From Propionivibrio dicarboxylicus (lineage in GTDB: Bacteria; Pseudomonadota; Gammaproteobacteria; Burkholderiales; Rhodocyclaceae), in the NCBI RefSeq assembly GCF_900099695.1, contig NZ_FNCY01000007.1, positions 124,001 through 188,000 of the forward strand: a DNA stretch of 64,000 bases. Reading direction: 5' to 3'. This document shows positions 1 through 10,057 of this stretch, piece by piece. Positions within the stretch are counted from its first letter, which is position 1; the number at the start of each line of letters is the position of its first letter. The translations under genes and the position numbers were made by a program. The notes under the pieces were generated by a model, which saw nothing but the letters and a program-made list of their open reading frames with translations, was not told the DNA's origin and made no database searches.

Positions 1-694
1 CTGCCAGCGCTTCGCCAGGGTCACCGGCACCAAGCAGCGCCTGCAACGCGTCCACCACCCGGCCTTCGATCCGGGCGGGATCGTCGGCGAGCACGCGCCA
101 TTCGCTGCGACGGTTGAAGGCGCGGCGCAACAGTCGGCGCGTCGCGTCGAGGCCGGCGGTATCGAGCAAGGCAATGAAACGCTGCGTGAGTTCGCCCTGC
201 ACGTCCTTCTGCAATGAGGCGGCAAAAGACTGCCAGAGTTCGTCGAAAAAACGCGAATCGGCGTCGACGAGCGTCGCGCCCGACAGATTGGCCGACAGCG
301 GCGCCGCGTCGACGAGTTGCAGGAACCAGCCGTGGAAAGTGCTGACCGCCAGGCGCGGCTGCGCCGTCAGGACAAGCTCATAGAGGCCGCGCGCCGTGCG
401 GCGCGTCGCGGTATCGGGATCGACACCGCGCTCGGCAAGAAAGGCATCGACGAAGGCGCTTTCGCCGGTCGCCAGCTGCCGCAACCAGCCGACGACGCGC
501 TCCTCGATTTCGCGCGCCGCCTTGCGCGTGAAGGTGATCGCCAGGATATCGCCGGGGGCGACGCCGGCGAGCAGCAGGCGGACGATGCGCGAGGCCAGCA
601 GCCAGGTCTTGCCGCTGCCGGCGCAGGCCTCGACGACGACGCTGTGCGTCGGATCGAGGGCGCGCCGCACGAGCGGATCGACGGCCCCGGCCAT
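1..694 (-). CDS. UvrD/AddA-type DNA helicase, N-terminal part (cut by window edge)
   Basis: This is the start of a superfamily 1 helicase that unwinds DNA for double-strand break repair. From the ATG at 694 the protein shows a Walker A motif AGSGKT at residues 25-30 and a motif Ia region AITFTRKAA near residue 52. Both are typical of UvrD, RecB and AddA ATPase cores. The rest runs off the left edge, so the nuclease domain that would separate AddA from UvrD cannot be seen. The frame is also open upstream of this ATG, back into the end of purL, so a start overlapping purL is possible. It lies 13 bases after the purL stop in the same direction and may be co-transcribed. Confidence 0.8.
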   Translation of the reverse strand, partial: MAGAVDPLVRRALDPTHSVVVEACAGSGKTWLLASRIVRLLLAGVAPGDILAITFTRKAAREIEERVVGWLRQLATGESAFVDAFLAERGVDPDTATRRTARGLYELVLTAQPRLAVSTFHGWFLQLVDAAPLSANLSGATLVDADSRFFDELWQSFAASLQKDVQGELTQRFIALLDTAGLDATRRLLRRAFNRRSEWRVLADDPARIEGRVVDALQALLGAGDPGEALA

Positions 695-707
695 GGCGCG
701 CAGCGGG

Positions 708-3700
708 TCAGCCGACCCAGCGACGCGCGTTACGGAACATGCGCATCCACGGCGAATCCTCGCCGAGGCTTTCCGGATGCCAGGACATCTGGACGGTACG
801 GAAGACGCGCTCCGGGTGCGGCATCATGATCGTGAAGCGGCCGTCGGCCGTCGTCACGCCGGTGATACCGGCCGGCGAACCGTTCGGGTTGTAGGGATAG
901 ACCTCGGTCACCCGACCGGCATTATCGAGATAGCGCATCGCCACCAGCGCGCCGGCCTGCTGCGCCACCGAATCGAACTCGGCGCGACCTTCGCCGTGCG
1001 AAACGACGATCGGCATGCGGCTGCCGGCCATGCCGGCGAAGAACAGCGAGGGCGAATCGGGAATCTCGACCATGGTGAAGCGCGCCTCGAACTGCTCGAC
1101 GCGGTTACGCTCGAAGCGCGGCCAGGCGTCGGCGCCGGGGATCAGGTCCTTCAATGCGCTCATCATCTGGCAGCCGTTGCAGACGCCGAGGGCGAAGGTA
1201 TCGCCGCGGCCGAAAAAGGACGAGAACTCGTCGCGCGCACGCGGGTTGAAGAGGATCGTCCGCGCCCAGCCCTTGCCGGCGCCGAGCACGTCACCGTAGG
1301 AGAAGCCGCCGCAGGCGACCGCGCCCTTGAAGCCGGCCAACGAAACGCGGCCCGAGAGAATGTCGCTCATGTGCACATCGACAGCGTCGAAGCCGGCGCG
1401 GTCGAAGGCCGCTGCCATTTCGATCTGGCTGTTGACGCCCTGCTCGCGCAGGATCGCCATGCGCGGCCGGGCACCGGTCGCGATGAACGGCGCGGCGACA
1501 TCCTCGGCCGGCGCATACGACAGGTTCACCGTCAGTCCCATGTCGTCGGCATCGAGCAGGCGATCGTATTCCTGCTGCGCGCACTCGGGATTGTCACGCA
1601 GGGACTGCATGCGGAAACTCGTTTCCGACCAGGCGCGATGCAGGTCGACGCGTTGCTCGGCGAACAGCGCCGCACCGCGGCAGTTGATGCGCACCATGCC
1701 GCTGCGATCGGGCGCGCCGAGCAGCGTCGCGGCGATGCCGGCGGTCTGGAAGGCGGCCTGGACGATGTTGCGCTGGGCGCGGCGGATCTGCACGACGGCG
1801 CCGAGTTCTTCAGCGAAGAGCGCGCGCACCGGGCTGTCGGGCGAACCGTCGCAGAGATCGCCGATATCGACGGCGATACCGCAACGCGACGCGAACGCCA
1901 TCTCGGCAAGCGTGACGAAAAGGCCGCCGTCGGAACGGTCGTGATACGCGAGCAGCATGTCGTCGGCGGCGAGCCGTTGGACGATGCTGAAGAAGGCCGC
2001 GAGCTTTTTCGGCGCATCGACGTCGGGCACCTCCGAGCCGGTGGCGTTGAAGACCTGTGCCAGCGCCGAACCGCCGAGACGATTCCGGCCGTCGCCGAGG
2101 TCGATCACCAACAGATCGGTGGTTTCGCCCTCGACCTTGAGCTGCGGCGTCAGCGTGCGCCGCGCGTCCTGCACCGGCGCGAAGGCACTGACGATCAGCG
2201 ACAGCGGCGCCACCACTTCCTTGGCTTCGCCGTCGTCTTCCCATGCTGTCCGCATCGACAGCGAATCCTTGCCGACCGGGATCGAAACGCCGATCGTCTG
2301 GCAGAGATCGGACACCGCGCGCACCGTATCGAACAGGCGCGCATCCTCGCCGGGTACGCCGGCCGGTGCCATCCAGTTGGCCGAGAGTTTGACATCGCCG
2401 AGCTTGGCGATACGCGCCGCGGCGACGTTGGTCAGCGCCTCACCGACCGCCATGCGGCCCGAAGCGGGCGCGTCGAGCACGGCCACCGGCGTGCGCTCGC
2501 CCATGGCGAAGGCTTCACCGCGCAGCGTGCGATATCCCATCGTCGTCACCGCGACGTCGGCCACCGGCACCTGCCACGGTCCGACCATCTGGTCGCGCGC
2601 CGTCATGCCGCCGACCGAGCGGTCGCCGATCGAGATCAGGAAGGTCTTGTCGGCCACGGTCGGCAGACGCAGCACGCGATAGGCCGCATCCTTGAGGTCG
2701 ACGCCGGTCGCATCGAAGGGCACGGCGACACTCGGCAGGCGGCCGACGTCGCGCGTCATGCGCGGCGGCTTGCCGAGCAGCGCGTCCATGTCCATGTCCA
2801 CCGGCTTGTCGCCGAAATGACGATCGGCAACGATCAGGCGGTTGTCATCGGTAGCGGTACCGACGACGGCGAAGGGACAGCGCTCGCGCACGCACAGCGC
2901 TTCGAATTCCGGCAGGCGCGACGGCGGGATCGCCAGCACGTAGCGTTCCTGCGACTCGTTGCTCCAGATTTCGGCCGGCGACATGCCCGGCTCTTCGATA
3001 TGCACGTCGCGCAGTTCGAAATGCGCGCCGCAACCGCCGCCATGGGCGAGTTCCGGGAAAGCATTCGAGAGGCCGCCGGCGCCGACGTCATGGATCGACA
3101 CGATCGGGTTGCCGTCGCCGGGTTGCGCAGCGTCGCCCTGCGGCGCGCCCATCTGCCAGCAGCGGTCGATGACTTCCTGGGCACGGCGCTGCATTTCCGG
3201 ATTGCCGCGCTGTACCGAGGCGAAATCGAGGTCTTCGGCGTTGGTGCCGGTGCTCATCGAACTGGCCGCACCGCCGCCGAGGCCGATCAGCATGCCGGGA
3301 CCGCCGAGCTGGATCAGTAGCGTGCCGGGCGCGAAGGTCGGTACCTTGAAGGCCTGGCTGTCGGCGATATTGCCGACGCCGCCGGCGACCATGATCGGTT
3401 TGTGATAGCCGCGCACGACGCCGTCATTGCCGGTGCCGACACGCTGCTCGTAGGTACGGAAGTAGCCGGTGAGGTTCGGACGGCCGAATTCGTTGTTGAA
3501 GGCGGCGGCGCCGATCGGGCCGTCGAGCATGATCGACAGCGCCGAAGCGATGCGCGACGGACGGCCATAGCCGGCGCTCTCGCTTTCCCAGGGCTGCATC
3601 GCCTCGGGCAGGTAGAGGTTTGAAACCGAGAAGCCGCAGAGGCCGGCCTTCGGCTTGGAGCCACGCCCGGTCGAGCCCTCGTCGCGGATTTCGCCGCCGG

Positions 3701-4628
3701 AACCGGTGGCGGCGCCGGGGAAAGGCGAGATCGCCGTCGGGTGATTGTGCGTCTCGACCTTGGTGAGAATGTGGGTCAGGTCTTCCTTCCAGCGATAGAC
3801 GCCGGCGGTATCGGGCTGGAGCTTATCGACCGAGGCTCCCTCGAAGACCGAGGAGTTGTCCGAATAAACGACGACGTTGCCTTCGGGGTGCGCGGCATGC
3901 GTCTCGCGGATCATGCCGAACAAGGTTTCCTTCTTCGCCTCGCCGTCGATGATCCACGAAGCGTTGAAGATCTTGTGCCGGCAGTGCTCGGAGTTGGCCT
4001 GCGCGAACATCATCAACTCGACGTCGGTCGGGTTGCGGCCGGTGCGCGTCACGAAAAGGTCGACGAGATAATCGATTTCGTCCTCGGAGAGCGCCAGGCC
4101 CAGGCGGGTATTGGCCTCGACCAGGGCGGCGCGACCGCCGGAGAGAAGATCGACGCTCGTCATCGGCTTCGGCGCGAAGTGGCGGAAGAGTTCCGCGGTC
4201 GCGTCGAAATCGCCGAGCACCGTCTCGATCATGCGGTCATGCAGCAGCGCCGAGACGTCGGCACGACGCTCCGCTGGCACGCCGTCGAGGCGGAAGGCGA
4301 TGCCGCGCTCGATGCGCTCGATCGCCGCCAGACCGCAGTTCCAGGCGATGTCGGTGGCTTTCGACGACCACGGCGAAATCGTCCCGACGCGCGGCGTCAC
4401 CAGGAAGAGCGCCCCTGCCGGCGCCGCCTCGGGCGCACGTTCCTCGAGCAGCGCCGCCAATTGCTGGCGCGCCTCGGGGGTCAAGGCTTGCTTGAGCTTG
4501 GCGAAATGCCAGAACTCGGCGCTGCGACACACGGCGCCCGGCACGACGGCCGCGATACGTTGCTGCAAGCCCTGCAGCCGGAAGTTCGAAAAAGCGGGCG
4601 CCCCGCGCAAGAAAAGGATGTCGGCCAT
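708..4628 (-). CDS. purL: Phosphoribosylformylglycinamidine synthase
   Basis: It converts formylglycinamide ribonucleotide, glutamine and ATP to formylglycinamidine ribonucleotide in purine synthesis. At 1306 residues it is the large single-chain form typical of Proteobacteria. It has an N-terminal PurS-like part, two AIR-synthase-type halves with the conserved NSEHCRH motif, and a C-terminal class I glutamine amidotransferase. The nucleophile is the Cys in GVCNGC near residue 1150, and the partner His and Glu are in HPERVF near 1271-1273. It is intact from start to stop. It is transcribed away from the MORN protein gene, and a TATAAT hexamer lies about 50 bases upstream of its start. Confidence 0.97.
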   Translation of the reverse strand: MADILFLRGAPAFSNFRLQGLQQRIAAVVPGAVCRSAEFWHFAKLKQALTPEARQQLAALLEERAPEAAPAGALFLVTPRVGTISPWSSKATDIAWNCGLAAIERIERGIAFRLDGVPAERRADVSALLHDRMIETVLGDFDATAELFRHFAPKPMTSVDLLSGGRAALVEANTRLGLALSEDEIDYLVDLFVTRTGRNPTDVELMMFAQANSEHCRHKIFNASWIIDGEAKKETLFGMIRETHAAHPEGNVVVYSDNSSVFEGASVDKLQPDTAGVYRWKEDLTHILTKVETHNHPTAISPFPGAATGSGGEIRDEGSTGRGSKPKAGLCGFSVSNLYLPEAMQPWESESAGYGRPSRIASALSIMLDGPIGAAAFNNEFGRPNLTGYFRTYEQRVGTGNDGVVRGYHKPIMVAGGVGNIADSQAFKVPTFAPGTLLIQLGGPGMLIGLGGGAASSMSTGTNAEDLDFASVQRGNPEMQRRAQEVIDRCWQMGAPQGDAAQPGDGNPIVSIHDVGAGGLSNAFPELAHGGGCGAHFELRDVHIEEPGMSPAEIWSNESQERYVLAIPPSRLPEFEALCVRERCPFAVVGTATDDNRLIVADRHFGDKPVDMDMDALLGKPPRMTRDVGRLPSVAVPFDATGVDLKDAAYRVLRLPTVADKTFLISIGDRSVGGMTARDQMVGPWQVPVADVAVTTMGYRTLRGEAFAMGERTPVAVLDAPASGRMAVGEALTNVAAARIAKLGDVKLSANWMAPAGVPGEDARLFDTVRAVSDLCQTIGVSIPVGKDSLSMRTAWEDDGEAKEVVAPLSLIVSAFAPVQDARRTLTPQLKVEGETTDLLVIDLGDGRNRLGGSALAQVFNATGSEVPDVDAPKKLAAFFSIVQRLAADDMLLAYHDRSDGGLFVTLAEMAFASRCGIAVDIGDLCDGSPDSPVRALFAEELGAVVQIRRAQRNIVQAAFQTAGIAATLLGAPDRSGMVRINCRGAALFAEQRVDLHRAWSETSFRMQSLRDNPECAQQEYDRLLDADDMGLTVNLSYAPAEDVAAPFIATGARPRMAILREQGVNSQIEMAAAFDRAGFDAVDVHMSDILSGRVSLAGFKGAVACGGFSYGDVLGAGKGWARTILFNPRARDEFSSFFGRGDTFALGVCNGCQMMSALKDLIPGADAWPRFERNRVEQFEARFTMVEIPDSPSLFFAGMAGSRMPIVVSHGEGRAEFDSVAQQAGALVAMRYLDNAGRVTEVYPYNPNGSPAGITGVTTADGRFTIMMPHPERVFRTVQMSWHPESLGEDSPWMRMFRNARRWVG

Positions 4629-4679
4629 GGTTTACCAGGAAAAAAGCGGAAATCCGCACGAAAACAACGGGAATTCGAC

Positions 4680-4685
4680 ATTATA
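4680..4685 (-). promoter_or_regulatory. Possible purL -10 element
   Basis: On the minus strand this reads TATAAT, a perfect sigma-70 -10 hexamer, placed to start a transcript about 45 bases before the purL ATG. I could not see a good -35 at the usual distance, so this rests on the -10 alone. I saw no PurR-type operator. Confidence 0.4.
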
Positions 4686-4713
4686 GCCGAGAGCCTCCCG
4701 GACCGCCCCGTCG

Positions 4714-4741
4714 TTGACCGCTGACACAATTGGGTTAATCT
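4714..4741 (+). promoter_or_regulatory. Sigma-70 promoter of the MORN-repeat protein gene
   Basis: TTGACC at 4714-4719 and TAATCT at 4736-4741 are separated by 16 bases, a good match to a sigma-70 promoter. The predicted start near 4748 leaves a leader of about 34 bases containing the strong ribosome site GGGAGG just before the ATG at 4782. Confidence 0.55.
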
Positions 4742-4781
4742 GAGAAAAAAAGCCACCGTTGCATGACAGCCGGGAGGGATC

Positions 4782-7034
4782 ATGAAGACAGAATGCCCGA
4801 TGACATCTGCCGCCACGCTCAGGAAAACGCTGCCGGCAGTGCTGATCTCCGCCGCGCTCGCCGGCCTGCCGCTCGCCGCCAATGCGGGAATCATGCGCAA
4901 CTATGACGAGGAACTCGCCGTCTCGGTCAAGCACGTGCGCGACGGAGTGCTCAAGCAGGCGGTCACCCATCTCGAGAAGAACAACGAGGACAACGACAAG
5001 GACATCCTTTACTTCTTCGAGAAAGGCGAACTCTTCAGCCTCGGCAACAATTACCTGGCCAGCCGCGACATCTGGATGAAGGGCGACGAGATCATCCAGG
5101 CCTGGGAAAACGAATTTCGCACCAACCCTTCGAAACTCTTCGGTGACATCGGCAGCTATCTCATCAGCGACAAGACGCGCCGCTATGACGGTCAGGATTA
5201 TGAAAAGGTGATGCTGTCGACGCGGCTGACCCTGACCCACATCATGCTCGGTCACTTCGACAACGCGCGCATCGAGATGAAGAAGACCTACGAGCGCGAA
5301 AAATTGATCGAGTCGTTCCGGGAAAAGGAATACGACGCGCTTGCCGCCGAAAACGAAAAGGAAGGCAACGGCGAGATCAAGAAGCTCGACGGCTACCCGA
5401 TGGCCGAAATCGACACCCCGGAAGTGCGCGAACTCAAGAACGGTTTCCAGAACGCTTTCGCCCACTACCTCGCCGGCTATTTCTTCGAGGTCACCAACGA
5501 GTCCTCGCTCGCCGAACCGGGCTACCGCAACGCGCTGCAACTCGCGCCGAACAGCCGGATGATCCTTAGGGCGCTCGAAAACATCGGCCGCGAACCGCTG
5601 CCGGAAGGCCAGTCCGAAGTGCTCTTCGTCATCGAAACCGGCTTTGCGCCGAGCATCGATTCGCTCAACATCCCGATTCCAATCCCGCGCAAGCGCGGCA
5701 CCATCGTCACGCCACTGTCCTTCCCGGTGGTCACATCCTCGCCCAAGGTCCTGGTGCCGCCGACGATCAAACTCGTCGACCAGGCGCTGCCGGTGGAGAC
5801 GCTGACCAACATCGACACCATGGCGCGACGCATGATCCGCGACCAGATGCCCGGCACCATCCTGCGCACCGTCATCCGCGCCGGCTTCAAGTCGCTGGTG
5901 CAGGACCAGGCGGAAAAGGCGCACTGGCTGGCCGGGCTGATCGCCAAGGTCGCTTCGGTCGCCACCGAGCAGGCCGACGACCGCAACTGGCGCATGCTGC
6001 CCGAACGCATCTCGATCGCCCGTGGCCGCCTGCCACACGGCCGCCGCAGCATCGAGTTCCAGACCAACGCCGGCAGCTATCGCACCGAAGTCGACATCGC
6101 CGGCGCGTTCACCATCGTTCCGATCCGCCTCACCGGCGGCGCCGTCTATGTCGGCTTGGCGCAACGCGCGCCGCAGGGCGCCAACGCGCTCGCCGAACTG
6201 ACCGTGCAGCCCTCCGGCGAAGGCCTCGCCGAACCGGTCGCCAGCGCCGCGCCAAGCCCGGCCGCTGCCGCCAGCGTACCGCTGACGCTGCTGCGGGCAT
6301 CGCCTTCATCAACCCCGACCGCCACGGCACCGACCCGCGCGCCGGCCCCCGGAGCGGAACCGACGCCGGCCACCGATACCGCTCCTCCCACGCCTCCCGC
6401 TCCCGCCGCAATCCAGACGGCCAGTGCCGGCACGTACAGCATCGCGCCCACCGCCGCACCGACGGCCGCCGCGCTCGGCAAGCGTGTCTCCGTCGGCGAC
6501 ACCACCTACATCGGCGATTTCCGCTTCGAGCAACCAAGCGGCCTGCCGGCCGGGCAGGGCCGCGTCGAATGGCGCAACGGCGACAGCTACGAAGGCACGC
6601 TGGCTGGCGGCCTGCGCACCGGCAAGGGCAGCTTCGTCAGCAAGGACGGCGGCTTCCGCTACGAGGGCGACTGGCGCGACAACGCCCAGAACGGGCGCGG
6701 CAAGACCACCTTCGACGACGGCGACGTCTATGAAGGCGACATGGTCGGCGGCCTTTTCCATGGCCAGGGCACCTACCGGTCGAAGGACGGCTGGCGCTAC
6801 GAGGGCGAATGGAAGAACGGTGTCAAGGACGGCCAGGGACGGCTCACCTATGCCGACGGCGGTCGCTGGGAAGGCCGCTTCGCCGAGGACCGGCAAACCG
6901 CCGATGGCCAGATGATCTTCAACACGACGCCGGTCGCCGAGGCCCGCCCGGCCGAGACGCCGACGGCCGCGCCCAAGGCAGCGCCTGAAGCGGCGAGCGC
7001 GCCGGCACAGGAAGAGGACGACGAGGACGAATGA
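4782..7034 (+). CDS. Secreted COG3014-like protein with C-terminal MORN repeats
   Basis: The function is unknown. Residues 1-35 form a signal peptide that appears to be cleaved after ANA. The COG3014 proteins I recall are lipoproteins with a Cys near this place, but no lipobox Cys is seen here, so the product is probably soluble in the periplasm. Residues of about 36-470 resemble the COG3014 family and include helical, TPR-like stretches. A Pro/Ala/Thr-rich linker follows (about 485-560). After it come MORN-type repeats starting near residues 574, 602, 626, 649, 672 and 695, with a spacing of 23-24 residues and a YEGDW/GxG pattern. The protein ends in an acidic EEDDEDE tail. The start is fixed by GGGAGG five to seven bases upstream. 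It is monocistronic and convergent with the next gene. Confidence 0.75.
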   Translation: MKTECPMTSAATLRKTLPAVLISAALAGLPLAANAGIMRNYDEELAVSVKHVRDGVLKQAVTHLEKNNEDNDKDILYFFEKGELFSLGNNYLASRDIWMKGDEIIQAWENEFRTNPSKLFGDIGSYLISDKTRRYDGQDYEKVMLSTRLTLTHIMLGHFDNARIEMKKTYEREKLIESFREKEYDALAAENEKEGNGEIKKLDGYPMAEIDTPEVRELKNGFQNAFAHYLAGYFFEVTNESSLAEPGYRNALQLAPNSRMILRALENIGREPLPEGQSEVLFVIETGFAPSIDSLNIPIPIPRKRGTIVTPLSFPVVTSSPKVLVPPTIKLVDQALPVETLTNIDTMARRMIRDQMPGTILRTVIRAGFKSLVQDQAEKAHWLAGLIAKVASVATEQADDRNWRMLPERISIARGRLPHGRRSIEFQTNAGSYRTEVDIAGAFTIVPIRLTGGAVYVGLAQRAPQGANALAELTVQPSGEGLAEPVASAAPSPAAAASVPLTLLRASPSSTPTATAPTRAPAPGAEPTPATDTAPPTPPAPAAIQTASAGTYSIAPTAAPTAAALGKRVSVGDTTYIGDFRFEQPSGLPAGQGRVEWRNGDSYEGTLAGGLRTGKGSFVSKDGGFRYEGDWRDNAQNGRGKTTFDDGDVYEGDMVGGLFHGQGTYRSKDGWRYEGEWKNGVKDGQGRLTYADGGRWEGRFAEDRQTADGQMIFNTTPVAEARPAETPTAAPKAAPEAASAPAQEEDDEDE

Positions 7035-7079
7035 CCCGGTCGGGCGCGTGCCAGTACCAAGCGGTTGATTGCGCCCCCT

Positions 7080-8387
7080 CTAGCCCGCAGCGCCCTGCCG
7101 CACCGGCAGCGTGATGCGGAAGCGGGAACCGCGTCCGACGGCGCTATCGACCCCCAATGTCCCGCCGTGGCTGCGGATGATGCCGTAGGAGAGCGAGAGG
7201 CCGAGCCCGAGGCCCTTGCCGGCCGGCAGCGTGGTGAAGAAAGGATCGAAGATGCGCCGGCGCACGTCGTCGGGCATGCCGCAGCCATTGTCGGCGAACT
7301 CGACCCAGACGCTGTCCTTGCCGACGCCGCTACGGAGGGTGATCTGTCCGCGCGCCTTGCCAAAGGCATGCTCGGCGTTGACGAGCAGCGCCATAAAGAC
7401 CTGATTGAGCTGCTCCGGCAGACACTCGACCTCGGGCAGTTCGCCGTACTGCTTGATGACGTCGGCCTTGTCGCTGACTTCGCTGCCGAGCAGTTCGAGC
7501 GTCGCGTCGATGCCGCGATGCAGGTCGGCGAGGCGCCAACGGCCGGACGCCCCGGTCTGGGCAAACTCGCGCAGACTGTGGGCGATCTTGCGCACCCGTT
7601 CGATGTTCTCGCGCGACTCGCGCCCCAGGCGCTCGGCATCCGCCGCCAGGCGCGCGACATCGACGTCGCGGCGACACGCGGCGACGCGGGCCAGGCGTTC
7701 CGGCGGCAGGTCCGCCGTGACTTCCTCATAGGCGCCGACGAGGTCAAGCAACTGCTGCACATCCTGCAGCAAGGTCCCGATCGTCGCGTGCACAAAAGCC
7801 ATCGGCGTATTGACCTGATGCGCCACGCCGGCCGCCAACTGACCGATGCTGGCCATCTTCTCGCTCTGGATCAACTGTCCCTGAACGCGCGCCAGCTTGG
7901 TATTGACCTCCGACAACTCGTCGCAGCGACACGCCAGTTCGGCCTCGGCCAACTCGCGCAGGCGGACATCCTCGGCCAACTGCCGGTTGGCCTTGATCAC
8001 CTCGTGGCGCAGCGTCGCGATCCGCGTCATCGCCATCATCTTGGCGCGCAGCACACGCTCGGGGACGTTCTTGGCGATCAACTCGTCGCCGCCGGCCTCG
8101 ATCGCGGCGATGACGTTATCGTCAGTGCCGACCGAGGTGAGAAAGAGGATCGGCGTCCACGCCCATTGCTTCGCCGCCTCGAAGGCGCGGATCTGACGTG
8201 TCGCCTCGAAACCGTCCATCACCGGCATCTCGATGTCCATCAGGACGAGGTCGGGCGCAAAACGCTGGAATTGCTCGATGCCCTCCCGCCCGTCATGGGC
8301 GACCGCCACCTCGTTGCCGAAAGCCCGCAGCCGCTCGGCGAAGACGACGGCCGCAGAACGTGAATCGTCCACCAGCAAGATCTTCAT
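7080..8387 (-). CDS. Response regulator-histidine kinase hybrid (REC first)
   Basis: This is a cytoplasmic signalling protein of 435 residues with no membrane segment. The N-terminal receiver domain (1-120) has the acidic pair D7/D8, the phosphate acceptor D51 in LMDIEMP, T83 and K105. A helical coiled-coil stretch (about 125-175) leads to a dimerisation domain with phospho-His H189 in GVAHQVNTP, a variant of the usual AHEINNP box. The HATPase follows with an N box (VNAEHAF), a G1 box (DNGCGMP) and a G2 box (GKGLGLGL). Putting the receiver before the kinase suggests it acts downstream of another kinase. No partner gene lies beside it. The input and target are unknown. Confidence 0.9.
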   Translation of the reverse strand: MKILLVDDSRSAAVVFAERLRAFGNEVAVAHDGREGIEQFQRFAPDLVLMDIEMPVMDGFEATRQIRAFEAAKQWAWTPILFLTSVGTDDNVIAAIEAGGDELIAKNVPERVLRAKMMAMTRIATLRHEVIKANRQLAEDVRLRELAEAELACRCDELSEVNTKLARVQGQLIQSEKMASIGQLAAGVAHQVNTPMAFVHATIGTLLQDVQQLLDLVGAYEEVTADLPPERLARVAACRRDVDVARLAADAERLGRESRENIERVRKIAHSLREFAQTGASGRWRLADLHRGIDATLELLGSEVSDKADVIKQYGELPEVECLPEQLNQVFMALLVNAEHAFGKARGQITLRSGVGKDSVWVEFADNGCGMPDDVRRRIFDPFFTTLPAGKGLGLGLSLSYGIIRSHGGTLGVDSAVGRGSRFRITLPVRQGAAG

Positions 8388-8531
8388 GTCATCCTCCGGA
8401 ACGGCGTTGGGTCACTGCGATGGGACCGCGAGCGCGGCCCCCGGTCACTTTCATTGTAGATGCAGAAACGCCAGGTCAAGCTGCTGTCGGACCCGCGCCA
8501 GAACGCGGTAATATCCTCGCATTACATTGCC

Positions 8532-10040
8532 ATGCCGGCGCCCGCCATGACCTTCGACACCGCCCTCCCGCTCTATCGTTCCGCCGATCTGCGCCATATC
8601 GAAAGCGCGGCCGCCGACCAGAAGCTCATGCAGCGCGCCGGACGCGCCGCCGCTGACTGGGCGAGCCAACTGTGCGACAACGGTGGCGCCATCCTCGTCC
8701 TCGCCGGCCCCGGCAATAACGGCGGCGACGCCTTCGACGCGGCACGGCGGTTGCGCGCCGCTTTCTTCGACGTCGAACTCGTCTTTCCCGGCGACCCCGA
8801 GCGCCTGCCGGCCGACGCCGCAGCCGCCTGCAAGCACTTCCTCGCCGAGGGCGGCCGCATCCGTCACGCCATTTCGCCGCAACGGCACTGGTCCTTGATC
8901 ATCGACGGCCTGTTCGGCATCGGCCTCACCCGCGACATCACCGGCCCCTATGCCGGGCTCATCGACAGCGCCAATGCTCTCGCCGACCGCGACGGCTGCC
9001 CGCTGCTGGCACTCGATTGCCCGAGCGGACTCGACGCCGATACTGGCGTCGTGCGCGGCGCCGTCATCCGCGCCAGTCACACGCTGAGCTTCATCGCCGC
9101 CAAACCGGGGCTGTTCACCGGCGACGGCCCCGATTGCTGCGGCAACTGCCGTGTCGCCGCGCTCGACCTCGACGCCGAGGCGATCGCCCCGGCGGCCGGA
9201 CGCCTCGTCGGCATCGACGCCTTCGCCGCACACCTCAGGCCGCGCCGGCGCAACAGCCACAAAGGCAGCTACGGCAATGCCGGCATCCTCGGCGGCGCCC
9301 CCGGCATGACCGGCGCCGCCCTGCTCGCCGCCCGCGCCGCCTTGCGCCTGGGCAGCGGCCGCGTGTACGTCGCGCTGCTCGACGCGCAGGCACCGGCGCT
9401 CGACCCCTGCCAGCCCGAACTGATGCTGCGCCGGCCCGACGCGCTCCATGACGCCGCAATGAGCGCGCTGGCCTGCGGCCCCGGCCTCGGCACCTCGATC
9501 GCCGCAAAGGAACAATTGGTCGCGGCCTTGCGCCAGGACATCCCGCTCGTACTCGATGCCGATGCGCTGAACCTGCTCGCCCGTGAATGCGATCTGCCGG
9601 TCGCCGTCGCCCTGCGCCAGGCGCCGACACTGCTGACGCCGCACCCGGCCGAAGCCGCGCGCCTGCTCGAACGCAGCGTCGAGGCGATCCAGTCCGACCG
9701 CATCGGCGCCGCCCAGGAAATCGCCGAGCGCTTCAACGCCCTCGTCGCCCTCAAGGGCTGCGGCACCGTCCTGGCACATCCCGACGGACAGTGGCGGATC
9801 AATGCCAACGGCAATCCCGGACTGGCTACCGCCGGCAGCGGCGACGTGCTGACCGGCATCATCGTCGCCCTGTTGGCGCAGGGATGGGACGCCGACGCGG
9901 CGCTGGCCGGCGGCGTGCATCTGCACGGCGCCGCGGCGGATCGGCTCGTGGACGAAGGCCTCGGCCCGGTCGGGCTGACCGCCGGCGAATTGATCGACAG
10001 CGCCCGCTACTGCCTGAACGACTGGATCGGCCGGGCTTGA
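8532..10040 (+). CDS. nnr: Bifunctional NAD(P)H-hydrate epimerase / ADP-dependent dehydratase
   Basis: It repairs damaged NAD(P)HX: the N-terminal half epimerises it and the C-terminal half dehydrates it back to NAD(P)H using ADP. The epimerase half (about 1-215) has the GPGNNGGDAF motif and DCPSGLD. The dehydratase half (about 225-500) has KGSYGNAGILGG, TPHPAEAARLL and the phosphate-binding NPGLATAGSGDVLTG. At about 502 residues it matches the fused bacterial form. The frame is open up to 8460, but family proteins start close to the LYRSADLRHIE stretch, so I chose the ATG at 8532. No strong ribosome site is visible. It is divergent from the receiver-kinase gene. Confidence 0.93.
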   Translation: MPAPAMTFDTALPLYRSADLRHIESAAADQKLMQRAGRAAADWASQLCDNGGAILVLAGPGNNGGDAFDAARRLRAAFFDVELVFPGDPERLPADAAAACKHFLAEGGRIRHAISPQRHWSLIIDGLFGIGLTRDITGPYAGLIDSANALADRDGCPLLALDCPSGLDADTGVVRGAVIRASHTLSFIAAKPGLFTGDGPDCCGNCRVAALDLDAEAIAPAAGRLVGIDAFAAHLRPRRRNSHKGSYGNAGILGGAPGMTGAALLAARAALRLGSGRVYVALLDAQAPALDPCQPELMLRRPDALHDAAMSALACGPGLGTSIAAKEQLVAALRQDIPLVLDADALNLLARECDLPVAVALRQAPTLLTPHPAEAARLLERSVEAIQSDRIGAAQEIAERFNALVALKGCGTVLAHPDGQWRINANGNPGLATAGSGDVLTGIIVALLAQGWDADAALAGGVHLHGAAADRLVDEGLGPVGLTAGELIDSARYCLNDWIGRA

Positions 10041-10057
10041 CGGCCGGACGGGACCGC

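Noticed and set aside
396-3320. Plus-strand open frame of 974 codons
   Set aside because: It lies antisense to purL. The translation is rich in His, Arg, Gly and Ala with no domain pattern, as expected from an antisense frame of a GC-rich gene.
4632-6164. Minus-strand open frame of 510 codons opposite the MORN protein
   Set aside because: It is antisense to a well-supported gene and has no motifs.
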